Below, one piece after another: positions 17,395-27,990 of a stretch of 37,217 nt of DNA. How positions within the stretch are numbered: position 1 is the stretch's first letter; every line of letters begins with the position of its first letter. The stretch comes from Rhodospirillaceae bacterium. GTDB taxonomy: Bacteria; Pseudomonadota; Alphaproteobacteria; Thalassobaculales; Thalassobaculaceae. The notes below the pieces were generated by a model. The model did not search any database. It worked only from the letters and a program-made list of their open reading frames with translations, and was not told the origin of the DNA. Location: assembly GCA_002709155.1 (NCBI GenBank), contig PAQA01000062.1, positions 1 to 37,217 on the forward strand, in the 5' to 3' direction. The position numbers and the translations under genes were made by a program.

Positions 17395-18719
17395 TTAACC
17401 AAACGCGTTTTTAAAACAGCCAACCCCTTGAGAAGATCAACAGCACGTGCCAGCTGATAATCTGTTTTTGCCATCACTTTGGCAGAGGGTCGGCCTTTGG
17501 TTGTAGATGATGTCGCTTCCTTATTTTTGTCTGTATTAGCCAATGCGCCGCGTAAATCTGTTTCCCTTCTCTGCACCGGTGTTTTGTTTTTTTCAATTTT
17601 TGCTGCGTCCACAATTATATCCGGGGTAATCCCAGTTTTTTGAATTGATCGTCCTGAGGGGGTGTAATATCTCGATGTTGTTAGACGCATGGCTACCTCG
17701 CCTGTTAAGGGCACTATCGTTTGCACTGATCCCTTTCCAAATGATTGTGTGCCTAAAATAATCGCTCTCTTATGATCTTGAAGTGCTCCTGCGACTATCT
17801 CCGAAGCTGAAGCAGAACCTGTATTTATCAGCACTACCATAGGAAGTCCTGCGGATAGATCTCCTGGCTTAGCGTAAATTCTGGATGCTTTTTCGGGCTC
17901 TCTTCCTCGTGTTGATACAATTTCGCCATAGTCAAGAAATATATCGCTCACTGTTATTGCTTGGTTTAAAAGTCCCCCAGGATTATTTCTCAAATCCAGT
18001 ATTAGACCCACCTGTTCTCTACCTAATTGTTCTTTAAAATTTTTAAGGGCTTTTTTTAATCCCAATGTTGTCTGAGCATTGAAGGTTGTTATTCTTATGT
18101 AACCGATATTTTCGATCGCTTCATAACGCACCGAACTTATTTTGATTATAGCGCGTTTTATTTTTAATTTAAACGGTTTAATACCTTCTCTGCGCACACC
18201 AAGAACTATTTCCTCCCCTACTGGACCTCGCATTTTGTCGACAGCTTGTCTAAGGGTTAAACCTAAAATAGCTTCACTATTTAGATGGGTTATTAAATCT
18301 CCTGGCTCTAATCCCGCTTTAGCTCCAGGTGTGTCGTCTATAGGAGAAACTACTTTGATTAAACCATTTTCCATAGTAACCTCAATACCTATCCCACCAA
18401 ACTCTCCTTTAGTTTGGACGCGCATATCTTTAAAGCTCTTTGCATTTAGAAAACTGGAATGAGGGTCAAGAGATGTTAGCATTCCATTTATTGCAGCTTC
18501 TATGAGTTGTTGGTCGGTTACTTCATCCACGTATTCTGATCGAACGCGCTCAAACACATCACCAAATAGATTTAGTTGCCTATAGGTATCGTTAGAATAA
18601 GCATTTGATGGAGTATTCAAAACCACGATTGTGGCAAAAATATATGCCACACTATTCTTCAAAACATTTCCTTTGAATAAACTTATAAACGTTTTCAATG
18701 TCGTTCTACTTATTGCCAT
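17391..18719 (-). CDS. ctpA: Carboxy-terminal processing protease CtpA (S41 family)
   Basis: This 442-residue periplasmic serine protease has an N-terminal hydrophobic segment (about 23-40) as signal or anchor. A PDZ domain covers about 100-185, with GGIGIEV and the PGAKAGLEPGDLI loop. The S41 domain has LDLRNNPGGLL (241-251) and the catalytic dyad Ser306 (GSASASE) and Lys329 (SFGKG). It trims C-termini of envelope proteins and can degrade or regulate peptidoglycan hydrolases. Its gene lies 19 bases after the EnvC-like activator gene, a conserved arrangement suggesting joint control of cell-wall cleavage. The C-terminal tail (about 360-420) is charged and low in complexity. Confidence 0.93.
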   Translation of the reverse strand: MAISRTTLKTFISLFKGNVLKNSVAYIFATIVVLNTPSNAYSNDTYRQLNLFGDVFERVRSEYVDEVTDQQLIEAAINGMLTSLDPHSSFLNAKSFKDMRVQTKGEFGGIGIEVTMENGLIKVVSPIDDTPGAKAGLEPGDLITHLNSEAILGLTLRQAVDKMRGPVGEEIVLGVRREGIKPFKLKIKRAIIKISSVRYEAIENIGYIRITTFNAQTTLGLKKALKNFKEQLGREQVGLILDLRNNPGGLLNQAITVSDIFLDYGEIVSTRGREPEKASRIYAKPGDLSAGLPMVVLINTGSASASEIVAGALQDHKRAIILGTQSFGKGSVQTIVPLTGEVAMRLTTSRYYTPSGRSIQKTGITPDIIVDAAKIEKNKTPVQRRETDLRGALANTDKNKEATSSTTKGRPSAKVMAKTDYQLARAVDLLKGLAVLKTRLVN

Positions 18720-18738
18720 AACTTAATCGCATTCTTTT

Positions 18739-19968
18739 TCAGGACAACCATTCCATTGGGTCAATAGGTTTACCATGTTTTCGCAGTTCGATGTATAGTT
18801 TCTGACTTATTTCTTTATTTTTGAGTGGGACAGTTTCCATCTTTCCAACCGGCTCCCCACCTAAAATAATTTGGTCAGTTTTTACTCCGATATAGCCTAA
18901 GCCAACCAGTAAAGAACTGAACCCTTCACCATGATCGATAATTAAAATATTGCCATATTTTCTAAAAGGGCCTGCGTAAATTACTCGTCCATCAAAAGAA
19001 GCAACTACGCGCGCACCCGGTCTTGTAATAATTGTAATTCCTTTTGTGGTTAGGCCAATAGGGTCAGTTTGTCCAAATAGCTTAACTATTTTTCCTTTTA
19101 CAGGCAAACCGACATTATGTTTATTTTTAAGAAATGATCTAGGAGAGAGAAATCCTACCTTTTTTCCGTCAAATTTTTTATTTTGATTACCCTCTCTGAG
19201 GGGGCTTCCTATAATTGGAGCTGTTTCAGGTTTTTTGGAATGCGAAAAAGATTGATTGTACAAAGTGTTTCGGGAGTATTGTTCTAACTTTTTTATAAAT
19301 GAATCTTTTTCTTGGTTTCCGTTTTTTAATTTTAACAGAAGCCTTTGAAGATCAGTAGATAAGTTTTCAAGCCTTACCTCGTCAGCAACATGGTTAAGGC
19401 TCTGTTGGTCCGATATAAAATTGTGCTTAGTAATTAGAGAGGTTAATTTTTTATTTAATAGTTTTAGCCCCCGTGCTGTTTTTTCAAAACGAATTCGTTC
19501 AAGATTGATTTTACTTTTTAAGATATTAGATTCAGCTAATTTTGTATTTAAACGCACTTTTGCTGTTGCCAGTTCATCTCTCAAAAAGTTTATCAGGTTA
19601 ATAGACCTTGCCGTTGATAGAGTTTTATTTGGCGGAAGGAAAGAATTGAAAATAGGCTGCGAAGCTATCTTCTGTAATACAATGGTCAGCTCGACGGATT
19701 TATGTCTAAGCTGCTTTAGCTGCTTTTCTAGCTTTCTCTCTTGGTCAGTTAAAGCCAGAAAATTTATTTTTGAACTTTTAATTGCTTTTTCATGCGCTGC
19801 GGCACGGCTCTTAGACTTCTTCAATTCTTCTTTAATGCCAGCTAGGGTTTCCCTTATACTGTTATTATAATCACCATATGATCCTGTCGAATTATATATA
19901 AATAGAAAACACACAAGGGCGATGAAATATCGGTTAAAATAACCCTTAGAATACAGGGCGCTATTCAT
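18739..19968 (-). CDS. envC: EnvC-like murein hydrolase activator (coiled coil + degenerate M23)
   Basis: This 409-residue protein has an N-terminal signal or anchor (about 12-30), then a long Lys/Glu/Leu-rich coiled coil (about 38-240), and a C-terminal LytM/M23 domain (about 293-409). In the LytM domain the metal ligands are missing: the usual HxGxD is replaced by TKGITI, and the terminal YAHLS-type motif by LVGLG, although NILIIDHGEGF is retained. This matches EnvC, which activates amidases for septal peptidoglycan splitting but cuts nothing itself. The start ATG shares one base with the gpmI stop (TAATG), so translation is coupled. No ftsE/ftsX or amidase gene is present in the window. 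Confidence 0.88.
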   Translation of the reverse strand: MNSALYSKGYFNRYFIALVCFLFIYNSTGSYGDYNNSIRETLAGIKEELKKSKSRAAAHEKAIKSSKINFLALTDQERKLEKQLKQLRHKSVELTIVLQKIASQPIFNSFLPPNKTLSTARSINLINFLRDELATAKVRLNTKLAESNILKSKINLERIRFEKTARGLKLLNKKLTSLITKHNFISDQQSLNHVADEVRLENLSTDLQRLLLKLKNGNQEKDSFIKKLEQYSRNTLYNQSFSHSKKPETAPIIGSPLREGNQNKKFDGKKVGFLSPRSFLKNKHNVGLPVKGKIVKLFGQTDPIGLTTKGITIITRPGARVVASFDGRVIYAGPFRKYGNILIIDHGEGFSSLLVGLGYIGVKTDQIILGGEPVGKMETVPLKNKEISQKLYIELRKHGKPIDPMEWLS

Positions 19969-21494
19969 TAGTTTTTCAAAACAGCTAGCATAGATTTTCC
20001 ACTCATACGATTTGGTGCTGGGAGCCCCAGTAATTCAAGTAGAGTTGGTGCTACATCAGCCAATTTTCCACTCTTTAATTCGTATGTATTAGAGCACGCG
20101 TTTACTAGAACTGTTGGAACTAGATTAGTCGTATGGGAGGTATGTGGTCCTCCAGTTTGATTATCTAGCATCACTTCGCAATTTCCGTGATCTGATGTCA
20201 AAAACATTAATCCGCCAACTTTTTTCAATTCGTTGACTAAACGACCTACGCAGCGGTCTACGGTTTCAACAGCTTTTATTGCCGCTTTTAGATCTCCAGT
20301 GTGGCCCACCATATCAGGATTAGCATAATTAACTACTATGAAATCAAATTTCTTTTCGTTGATTGCCATCAGTAAACTATCTGTCAACAACTCAGCCGAC
20401 ATCTCAGGCTGTAGATCATAAGTTGTTACTTTCGGAGAGGGAATAAGAATTCGCTCCTCTCCCTCAAATTCATCCTCCCTCCCTCCATTTAAAAAAAATG
20501 TTACATGGGGATATTTTTCAGTTTCAGCAATCCTTAATTGTTTCAATCCGTGTTTTGATACCACTTCGCCAATCGTATCTTCTAGATTGGTTTTTGGAAT
20601 TAAAGTTTCTAAATGTTTATCTAATAATTCCGAGTATGAAACCAAACCAGCTTTAAAATTTATAATTGGTAGATAAGGTCGATTGAAAAAGAAAAAATTT
20701 GGTTCAAAAATAGCGGAGAGTAACTCTCTTGCACGGTCAGCGCGAAAGTTCCCAAAAAGAAGTGTGTCACCATCTTGAATGCCCGAGTAACTATTTAAAA
20801 TCACCGGCTCTAAGAATTCGTCTGTTGTTCCGCTTTGATACTGCGTCTCTATTTCTAATATCGGGTCATTACCATCCTTACCATTTGCATTTACAATTGC
20901 ATTGAATGCTTTCTCTATTCTTTCCCAACGACTATCTCGATCCATAGCATAAAATCGTCCAATTAAAGTGGCAATAGAAACTGCGCCATGGGTATTTTGT
21001 TGAAATTGCTTCACAAAGTCTTTGGCACTTTGGGGCGATGTATCTCTTCCATCGAGGATCGCATGAAAACATACTTCGATACCAGCATTACTTAAATAAT
21101 TGGCTATGCCCTCTAAATGACTTTGATGGCTATGAACGCCGCCATCTGAAAGTAATCCAATCAAATGGCATTTGCCATTTGAGCTTTTTGCCTCTTTTAT
21201 GAGATTATTTAGTGCCAAGTTGTCTTCTAAAAGACCATTTTCTATTATATTATTAATGCGAGGTAAGTCTTGAAACACGATTCTGCCAGCGCCCAAATTC
21301 ATATGGCCAACTTCTGAATTTCCCATCTGGCCTGAGGGCAATCCAACATGTACTCCCGATGCTTGCATGACGCCATTAGGGTATTTTCTCAGAAGTTCAT
21401 CAAATACAGGTGTATTCCCCATTTTGATTGCATTATGATTTGTTTCATTGCTGATTCCCCAGCCGTCCATAATACAAAGAATGATTGGTTTCAT
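19968..21494 (-). CDS. gpmI: 2,3-bisphosphoglycerate-independent phosphoglycerate mutase
   Basis: This 508-residue protein has the usual iPGM length. It has the metal-binding N-terminus ILCIMDGWG, the catalytic phosphoserine Ser60 in GQMGNSEVGHMNLGAGR, the DGRDTSP loop, and the C-terminal metal-binding segments NYANPDMVGHTG and TSDHGNCE. It interconverts 3- and 2-phosphoglycerate in glycolysis using two Mn ions. Placement directly upstream of envC-ctpA is conserved in alphaproteobacteria. No frameshift or missing key residue is seen. Confidence 0.96.
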   Translation of the reverse strand: MKPIILCIMDGWGISNETNHNAIKMGNTPVFDELLRKYPNGVMQASGVHVGLPSGQMGNSEVGHMNLGAGRIVFQDLPRINNIIENGLLEDNLALNNLIKEAKSSNGKCHLIGLLSDGGVHSHQSHLEGIANYLSNAGIEVCFHAILDGRDTSPQSAKDFVKQFQQNTHGAVSIATLIGRFYAMDRDSRWERIEKAFNAIVNANGKDGNDPILEIETQYQSGTTDEFLEPVILNSYSGIQDGDTLLFGNFRADRARELLSAIFEPNFFFFNRPYLPIINFKAGLVSYSELLDKHLETLIPKTNLEDTIGEVVSKHGLKQLRIAETEKYPHVTFFLNGGREDEFEGEERILIPSPKVTTYDLQPEMSAELLTDSLLMAINEKKFDFIVVNYANPDMVGHTGDLKAAIKAVETVDRCVGRLVNELKKVGGLMFLTSDHGNCEVMLDNQTGGPHTSHTTNLVPTVLVNACSNTYELKSGKLADVAPTLLELLGLPAPNRMSGKSMLAVLKN

Positions 21495-21517
21495 AGCTAT
21501 CTCTGCGCTTTCGATAG

Positions 21518-21976
21518 TTAGTCTTTATGATATGGATGACCTGAAAGGATCTGTTGTGCTCTATAAATCTGCTCAAGTATCATACCACGAACCATGAGAT
21601 GAGGCCAAGTTAAGCGACCGAGTGCTAGTATTAAGTGTGATTTTGGAAAAATATTTAGGTCTAACCCATTTGCGCCGCCAATTACTATGCAAATATCTTT
21701 GCTGCCATTTTGTATCTTGCTGTCTATCCAAGATGCTAGCTCGGAGCTAGATAACGTTTCTCCATTTTCATCCAATATTATAATCTGGGCGCTATTAGGA
21801 ATAAGAGCCAACAATCGATTTGATTCGTGCCGTTGTTGTTCTTTTATATTTTTGCTGTTGTGAGGCTCAATTTCACGCAACCTGAGTTCCCACCTAAGGC
21901 GCTTTGCATACAGACTGTAAAGTTGATTAAAGATGCTTTGGCGAAGCTTTCCGACCGCTACAATAGTGATTCTCAT
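21518..21976 (-). CDS. rlmH: 23S rRNA pseudouridine-1915 N3-methyltransferase RlmH
   Basis: A SPOUT methyltransferase of 152 residues when started at the ATG at 21976 (MRITIVAVGKLRQ), matching the family length of about 155. The frame is open further to a TTG at 22018, which overlaps the rsfS stop as TTGA and would add 14 residues of unfamiliar sequence. I prefer the ATG, although no good Shine-Dalgarno is close to either start. The SAM-binding knot is visible as IVIGGANGLD and LTWPHLMVRGMILEQIYRA, and the C-terminus GHPYHKD matches the NHPYHR-type tail that contacts RNA. It methylates pseudouridine 1915 of 23S rRNA in assembled 70S ribosomes. The rsfS-rlmH pair is widely conserved. Confidence 0.92.
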   Translation of the reverse strand: MRITIVAVGKLRQSIFNQLYSLYAKRLRWELRLREIEPHNSKNIKEQQRHESNRLLALIPNSAQIIILDENGETLSSSELASWIDSKIQNGSKDICIVIGGANGLDLNIFPKSHLILALGRLTWPHLMVRGMILEQIYRAQQILSGHPYHKD

Positions 21977-22014
21977 GTTCAGATATAAATTTTTATTCCC
22001 TATTGAGGTTTTTA

Positions 22015-22335
22015 TCAATTAGTTTCAAACTCTACGCCCCACATTTTTTCTAGGCCGTAAAAGGCTCTGACTTCGGGCCGAAAAAGATGAATAATTATAT
22101 CGCCACCATCGATTAAAACCCAATCACCAAAATTGATACCTTCCACATTAATTGATTTGACCCCATTTTGTTTCAGGCGGCTTATGACGTTTTCTGCCAT
22201 GGCAGTGACCTGCCTTGAAGAAGTTCCACTTGCTATTAGCATATGGTCGGCGATTGAGGATTTTCCTGTTAGTTCAATGCTAACAATTTCATGCGCTTTA
22301 AAATCCTCTAAAGCTTTGGTAACAAGGGTCACCAA
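22015..22335 (-). CDS. rsfS: Ribosome silencing factor RsfS
   Basis: This 106-residue protein of the RsfS/Iojap family contains the conserved IADHMLIASGTSSRQVTAMAEN segment, the VEGINFGDWVLIDGGDIIIHLF core and the C-terminal RAFYGLEKMWG. It binds L14 on the 50S subunit and blocks subunit joining when nutrients are limiting. It lies between nadD (28 bases upstream) and rlmH, the standard neighbourhood. The length is normal. Confidence 0.95.
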   Translation of the reverse strand: MVTLVTKALEDFKAHEIVSIELTGKSSIADHMLIASGTSSRQVTAMAENVISRLKQNGVKSINVEGINFGDWVLIDGGDIIIHLFRPEVRAFYGLEKMWGVEFETN

Positions 22336-22363
22336 ATCTGCATTATGGACCGTGGTAGTAGTT

Positions 22364-23041
22364 TTAGATATGACGTTCTCCTTTATCCGTGAGGTTGCAT
22401 TTATTTTTTTCTCTTATTTTAGTGGATGAAATAGGATTCAATAATGTGTGTAAAAATACCCATCGTGGAGGCTTTAATTTGGCTGCTAATGCACATTTTC
22501 GTTCGGATATCCGGCGGCCCGAATATTTCCTAGCCATCCTACTAGACAAAGCTTTTTGTGAATAACCCGGGCGATTGAATACCGCAATAGTTACCATTGT
22601 GGCGATTTTATCCCAATCTTTCCACTCTGAGAATTGAGCGAGATTATCGGCTCCCATGATCCACACAAACTTGGTTTGACGATATCTTTTTTTAAGAATA
22701 CGAATTGTGTCGGCTGTATAAAGAGTATTTAATTGAAATTCGATTGGCTTGACGGACACTTTTGGGCGATTTGCTATAGAACGTGCTGTATTGATGCGAT
22801 CAGTTAGGGGTTCCATGCCCATCTTTGATTTCAAGGGGTTTTGGGTGGACACTAACCACCATATTGTATCTAAACGAAGTCGTTTGAGAGCAAATTCTGT
22901 TATCATTTTATGTCCAGCATGAGCAGGATTGAATGAACCCCCGAGTAATCCAATGGTCTGGCCATTGAAACTTCCCTTGACTGCAGATGAGGGCAGTATA
23001 GTTTTTTTCTTCCGACTAAATAAAATATTTTTTTGGATCAC
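22364..23041 (-). CDS. nadD: Nicotinate-nucleotide adenylyltransferase NadD
   Basis: This is a 225-residue nucleotidyltransferase with GLLGGSFNPAHAGHKMI (HAGH at the catalytic HxGH), the substrate loop WWLVSTQNPLK, FVWIMGADNLAQFSEWKDW and the closing ISSTKIR motif. It makes deamido-NAD from nicotinate mononucleotide and ATP. The frame starts at a GTG that overlaps the proA stop as GTGA. The first 28 or so residues (Lys-rich, before QTIGLLGG) are longer than the usual leader, so an internal start is possible, but the overlap favours coupling from the GTG. The C-terminal LTDKGERHI is unremarkable. Confidence 0.93.
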   Translation of the reverse strand: MIQKNILFSRKKKTILPSSAVKGSFNGQTIGLLGGSFNPAHAGHKMITEFALKRLRLDTIWWLVSTQNPLKSKMGMEPLTDRINTARSIANRPKVSVKPIEFQLNTLYTADTIRILKKRYRQTKFVWIMGADNLAQFSEWKDWDKIATMVTIAVFNRPGYSQKALSSRMARKYSGRRISERKCALAAKLKPPRWVFLHTLLNPISSTKIREKNKCNLTDKGERHI

Positions 23042-24331
23042 GGGCGTGTTTGTCCGTTGCCGCGTACAACGTACTTGAAGCAGGTTAGTTGCTCGGCGCC
23101 TACAGGTCCCCGCGCATGAAGACGCCCTGTTGATATACCAATTTCGGCGCCAAGACCAAACTCTCCGCCATCGGCGTATTGTGTTGATGCATTATGCAGC
23201 ACTATAGCGCTGTCTACTTCTCTTAAAAATTTCTCTGCAACCAGTTCGTTATTGGTGACTATAGTGTCCGTATGATTTGATCCATAATTACTAATGTGGG
23301 TAATAGCCCCACTCACTCCATCTACTACTTTAACTGATAAAATTGCATCTAGATATTCTGTGCTCCAATCACTTTCTGTTGCAGTTTTTATGCCGGATAC
23401 AAGTGCTCTAGAAGAAGTATCTCCTCTGAGTTCACAACCTTCTTCCATCAACGTTTTGGCTAAAAGTGGTAATAGTCTGTCTGCTGCTTGTCGATCTATT
23501 AAGAGTGTTTCTGCGGCTCCACAGACCCCAGTTCGACGCATTTTTGCGTTTAACACAATATTACAAGCCATTTCCGTGTCGGCATCGTTATCTACATAAA
23601 CATGGCAAAGCCCCTCTAAATGTGCGATCGTTGGGATACGACTTTCGTTTTGAACACGCTCTACAAGAGATTTTCCTCCACGCGGGACGATAACGTCTAT
23701 ATATTTAGTCATGGTGAGTAACTGACCAACGGCCCCTCGGTCTTTCGTTGGAACTAACTGAATGCAGTTTTCTGGCAAATTTGCGGACCTAAGTCCCTCG
23801 TGCAGACAAGAAACGATTGCTTTGGAGGTGTTGAACGATTCTGACCCGCCTCTTAGAATCACAGCATTCCCCGATTTCAAACACAAGCCGCCGGCATCTG
23901 CCGTTACATTTGGCCTAGATTCGTAAATAATGCCAATAACACCAAGAGGAACACTGATTTGGCTTATTTCGAGATCATTTGGACGGCGCCATGATTTTAT
24001 TACCTGGCCCACTGGATCAGGTAACTCCACTATACTTTCCAAACCAATAGCCACATTCTCAAGCCTGTCACCACCTAAATCAAGTCTATCGATTAATGAA
24101 CTCTTCAACCCCTTCCTGGAGGCTTGATCGATATCAGTGGAATTAGCTCTTAAAATTATATCTTTATTATTCTTTATTTGCTGTGCCGCAATTTTCAGAG
24201 CGCTATCTTTTTGCTTTGATGTGGCTTGCTTTATTATCTGTCCTGCTTCAGCCGCCTTTGCACCCATTTCACTCATTAGTGAAGAAATATCTTTTGTTGA
24301 AGTTTTGCTCTCTGATTTCATTGAAATATCT

Positions 24332-24339
<8 letters not shown>
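23038..24339 (-). CDS. proA: Gamma-glutamyl phosphate reductase ProA
   Basis: This 433-residue aldehyde dehydrogenase-fold enzyme has PLGVIGIIYESRPNVTADAGG (131-151), the nucleotide-site LRGGSE, and the catalytic Cys273 in MRRTGVCGAAETLL. It also has FGLGAEIGISTGRLHARGPVG near the C-terminus, a ProA hallmark. It reduces gamma-glutamyl phosphate to the semialdehyde, the second step of proline synthesis. The ATG overlaps the end of proB by eight bases; Met7 is an alternative start. Gene order proB-proA-nadD is conserved in alphaproteobacteria. Confidence 0.96.
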
Positions 24340-26535
<2,196 letters not shown>

Positions 26536-26592
26536 TCATCAAAGGAGTAGATACTATCTCTTTCACTGAATAGTTGATTAATGAGTTTACCT

Positions 26593-26619
26593 ATTATACC
26601 AGTAAACATTTTTGGTCAA
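26593..26619 (-). promoter_or_regulatory. Extended -10 promoter candidate for obgE operon
   Basis: On the minus strand TTGACC (26619-26614) is followed after 15 bases by TATAAT (26598-26593), a perfect -10 hexamer preceded by TGG, the extended -10 element. The short spacing is partly offset by the extended element. Transcription would begin near 26586, about 75 bases before the obgE ATG. It lies in the only sizeable gap of the run (169 bases), where an internal promoter is expected. Confidence 0.6.
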
Positions 26620-26680
26620 AATACGGCGGCCTACAGATCCAAAAACTGACTTAGATTTATATTAGTTGGTTAGGTTATTT

Positions 26681-26950
26681 TCACTCGGCGGCTAACGTCT
26701 TTGGTTGGACCACTACATAGGTTCTATTACCTGTTTTGTGTTGGAACGCAACTTCTCCCGCTGTTTTGGCATATAAAGTATGATCTTTACCCATACCGAC
26801 GTTCACTCCAGGATGGAATTTCGTTCCGCGCTGACGAACCAAAATATTTCCAGGAACCACTATTTCCCCGCCATATTTTTTTACGCCAAGACGTCGGCCG
26901 GCTGAGTCACGTCCATTTCTGGAACTACCACCTGCTTTTTTATGTGCCAT
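26681..26950 (-). CDS. rpmA: 50S ribosomal protein L27
   Basis: This 89-residue L27 starts [28 protein letters not shown], with the flexible N-terminus that reaches the peptidyl-transferase centre. It continues with [16 protein letters not shown] and [10 protein letters not shown], all conserved. There is no N-terminal extension of the cleaved Firmicutes type. It begins six bases after rplU, and its ribosome binding site (gaggagtaggg) spans the rplU stop codon. It is cotranscribed with rplU. Confidence 0.98.
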   Translation of the reverse strand: MAHKKAGGSSRNGRDSAGRRLGVKKYGGEIVVPGNILVRQRGTKFHPGVNVGMGKDHTLYAKTAGEVAFQHKTGNRTYVVVQPKTLAAE

Positions 26951-26956
26951 TTTTCC

Positions 26957-27505
26957 CTACTCCTCTGTATTTGAAGCTTCGGCTTTTGGTGGGGCTTTTG
27001 CCTTCGGTGCAGCTTTCGCCTTCGGTGCAGCTTTCGCCTTCGGTGCGGTCTTTGCCTTTGGTGCAGCTTTTGCCTTTGTTGCGGCCTTTGCCTTCGGTGC
27101 GGCCTTTGCCTTTGGTGCAGCTTTGGTTTTGCTTGGCTCTTTGTCAGCTGTTTTAGCCTTGGAAGTCGCCTTAGGTTGCTTCTTGGATTCCCCCGCTGCC
27201 AGTATATCAGTTATTCTCAACACTGTTAGTTCTTGACGATGTCCTATAGTTCTTCGATAATTTTGGCGTCGTTTTTTCTTAAATACTGTTATCTTTTTGG
27301 CGCGCTTTTGCTCTAAAACCTCAGCAGCCACCCGGGCACCCTCTATCAATGGAGCTCCTACGGTTGATGTTTCTTCGTCACCGATCATCAACACTTCATC
27401 AATCTCAATTAAAGTCCCAGCGTCTGCTATTAGTTTTTCAACCATTATTATATCATTGGGGGCAACCTTGTATTGTTTGCCTCCAGTTTTTAGTACTGCA
27501 TACAT
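26957..27505 (-). CDS. rplU: 50S ribosomal protein L21 with long Lys/Ala/Pro tail
   Basis: Residues 1-102 are a normal L21 ([18 protein letters not shown], then the [15 protein letters not shown] and TVLRITDI segments). Residues about 103-182 form an extension dominated by a six-residue repeat of the AAPKAK type, repeated about eight times, ending in acidic SNTEE. L21 is usually about 103 residues; tailed versions are common in alphaproteobacteria, so the tail is not a fusion artefact. Such a basic, disordered tail would be exposed or bind rRNA. The gene is first in the rplU-rpmA unit, behind the promoter at 27570-27597. Confidence 0.96.
   Translation of the reverse strand: MYAVLKTGGKQYKVAPNDIIMVEKLIADAGTLIEIDEVLMIGDEETSTVGAPLIEGARVAAEVLEQKRAKKITVFKKKRRQNYRRTIGHRQELTVLRITDILAAGESKKQPKATSKAKTADKEPSKTKAAPKAKAAPKAKAATKAKAAPKAKTAPKAKAAPKAKAAPKAKAPPKAEASNTEE
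26981..27124. repeat. 18-bp tandem repeat inside rplU 3' end
   Basis: About eight imperfect copies of an 18-base unit (consensus ttcggtgcagctttcgcc on the plus strand) fill this 144-base stretch and encode the AAPKAK-type repeats of L21. Copies differ mainly at c/t and g/a positions that are mostly silent, although a few change Ala to Thr or Pro. Unit number is likely to vary between strains through slippage without shifting the frame. Confidence 0.85.
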
Positions 27506-27569
27506 AGCACAACTCTTTTTTACAGATTTACATGCACGGTTTTTATTTATTAACTAAGCGTAGCCGCGG

Positions 27570-27597
27570 AATATACAGTGCAAGCTGCGACTGTCAA
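27570..27597 (-). promoter_or_regulatory. Sigma-70-type promoter for rplU-rpmA
   Basis: Minus-strand TTGACA (27597-27592), a perfect -35, is followed after 16 bases by TATATT (27575-27570). The predicted start near 27563 leaves about 58 bases of untranslated leader before the rplU ATG. This is the best promoter-like sequence I found in the window and is what a ribosomal protein operon would need. Confidence 0.72.
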
Positions 27598-27717
27598 CTG
27601 AGAAAGCTGATTTATAAGAGCAAAATCGTTAAAAAATTGCGCTTAATGTCTTAAATTTGAGAAAGATGTTGGCTATATACCAATGAGCTAGTAAACAAAG
27701 GCAAAGTGCCTAATTAT

Positions 27718-27807
27718 GGTGGGGTGCCGGAGTGGCTGAACGGGGCGGTCTCGAAAACCGTTGTGCGTGAAAGCGTACCGTGGGTTCAAATCCCACTCCC
27801 ACCGCCA
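27718..27807 (+). tRNA. tRNA-Ser (anticodon CGA)
   Basis: A 90-base tRNA with encoded CCA. The acceptor strands GGTGGGG (27718-27724) and TCCCACC pair with one terminal G-T. The D stem is CCG/CGG. The anticodon stem is GCGGT/ACCGT around loop CTCGAAA, with CGA at 27752-27754. A long variable arm (TGTGCGTGAAAGCGTACC region) marks a class II serine tRNA. The T arm is GTGGG-TTCAAAT-CCCAC. It reads UCG codons. It stands alone, divergent from rplU. Confidence 0.96.
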
Positions 27808-27879
27808 ACCGTTGATGAGTTTAAAGAATTTGTTTAATAAATATAAGGTCCTCACCAGATCATTTAGTTAGTTCGGGTG

Positions 27880-27990
27880 ATGCGCTTGAATTTAATTGCC
27901 TACGGTATTATTTCTCACCTGTTAGAGAAATGGATTGATATGAAAGCCCGGTTATTAAATAAAATAAAAAACGAAGTGATACAAAGCTAA
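27880..27990 (+). CDS. Small ORF (36 aa) coupled to the helicase gene
   Basis: An ATG at 27880 opens a 36-residue frame (MRLNLIAYGIISHLLEKWID, then a basic tail ending NKIKNEVIQS). Its stop TAA (27988-27990) overlaps the helicase ATG as TAATG. The upstream gggtg could act as a weak ribosome binding site. The helicase itself has no convincing Shine-Dalgarno, so translation of this ORF could feed it by reinitiation. The peptide is amphipathic, with a hydrophobic first half. I do not recognise it, and it may be a chance ORF. Confidence 0.35.
   Translation: MRLNLIAYGIISHLLEKWIDMKARLLNKIKNEVIQS

Noticed and set aside
19421-19870. 149-codon ORF opposite the EnvC-like coiled coil
   Set aside because: Coiled-coil genes rich in Lys/Glu codons often leave long antisense frames; it has no protein-like features.
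18739-19968. LytM domain without zinc ligands
   Set aside because: Expected for EnvC-type activators, which regulate amidases without cutting peptidoglycan.
26981-27124. Regular short repeats resembling a CRISPR array
   Set aside because: The units are contiguous with no spacers, lie in frame in rplU and encode its tail.
26701-27156. 151-codon plus-strand ORF across rpmA-rplU
   Set aside because: Antisense shadow of two certain ribosomal protein genes; its repetitive second half only mirrors the rplU repeats.
27718-27880. tRNA-Ser as integration site of a mobile island
   Set aside because: No integrase gene and no second copy of the tRNA 3' end was seen downstream; adjacency alone is not enough.
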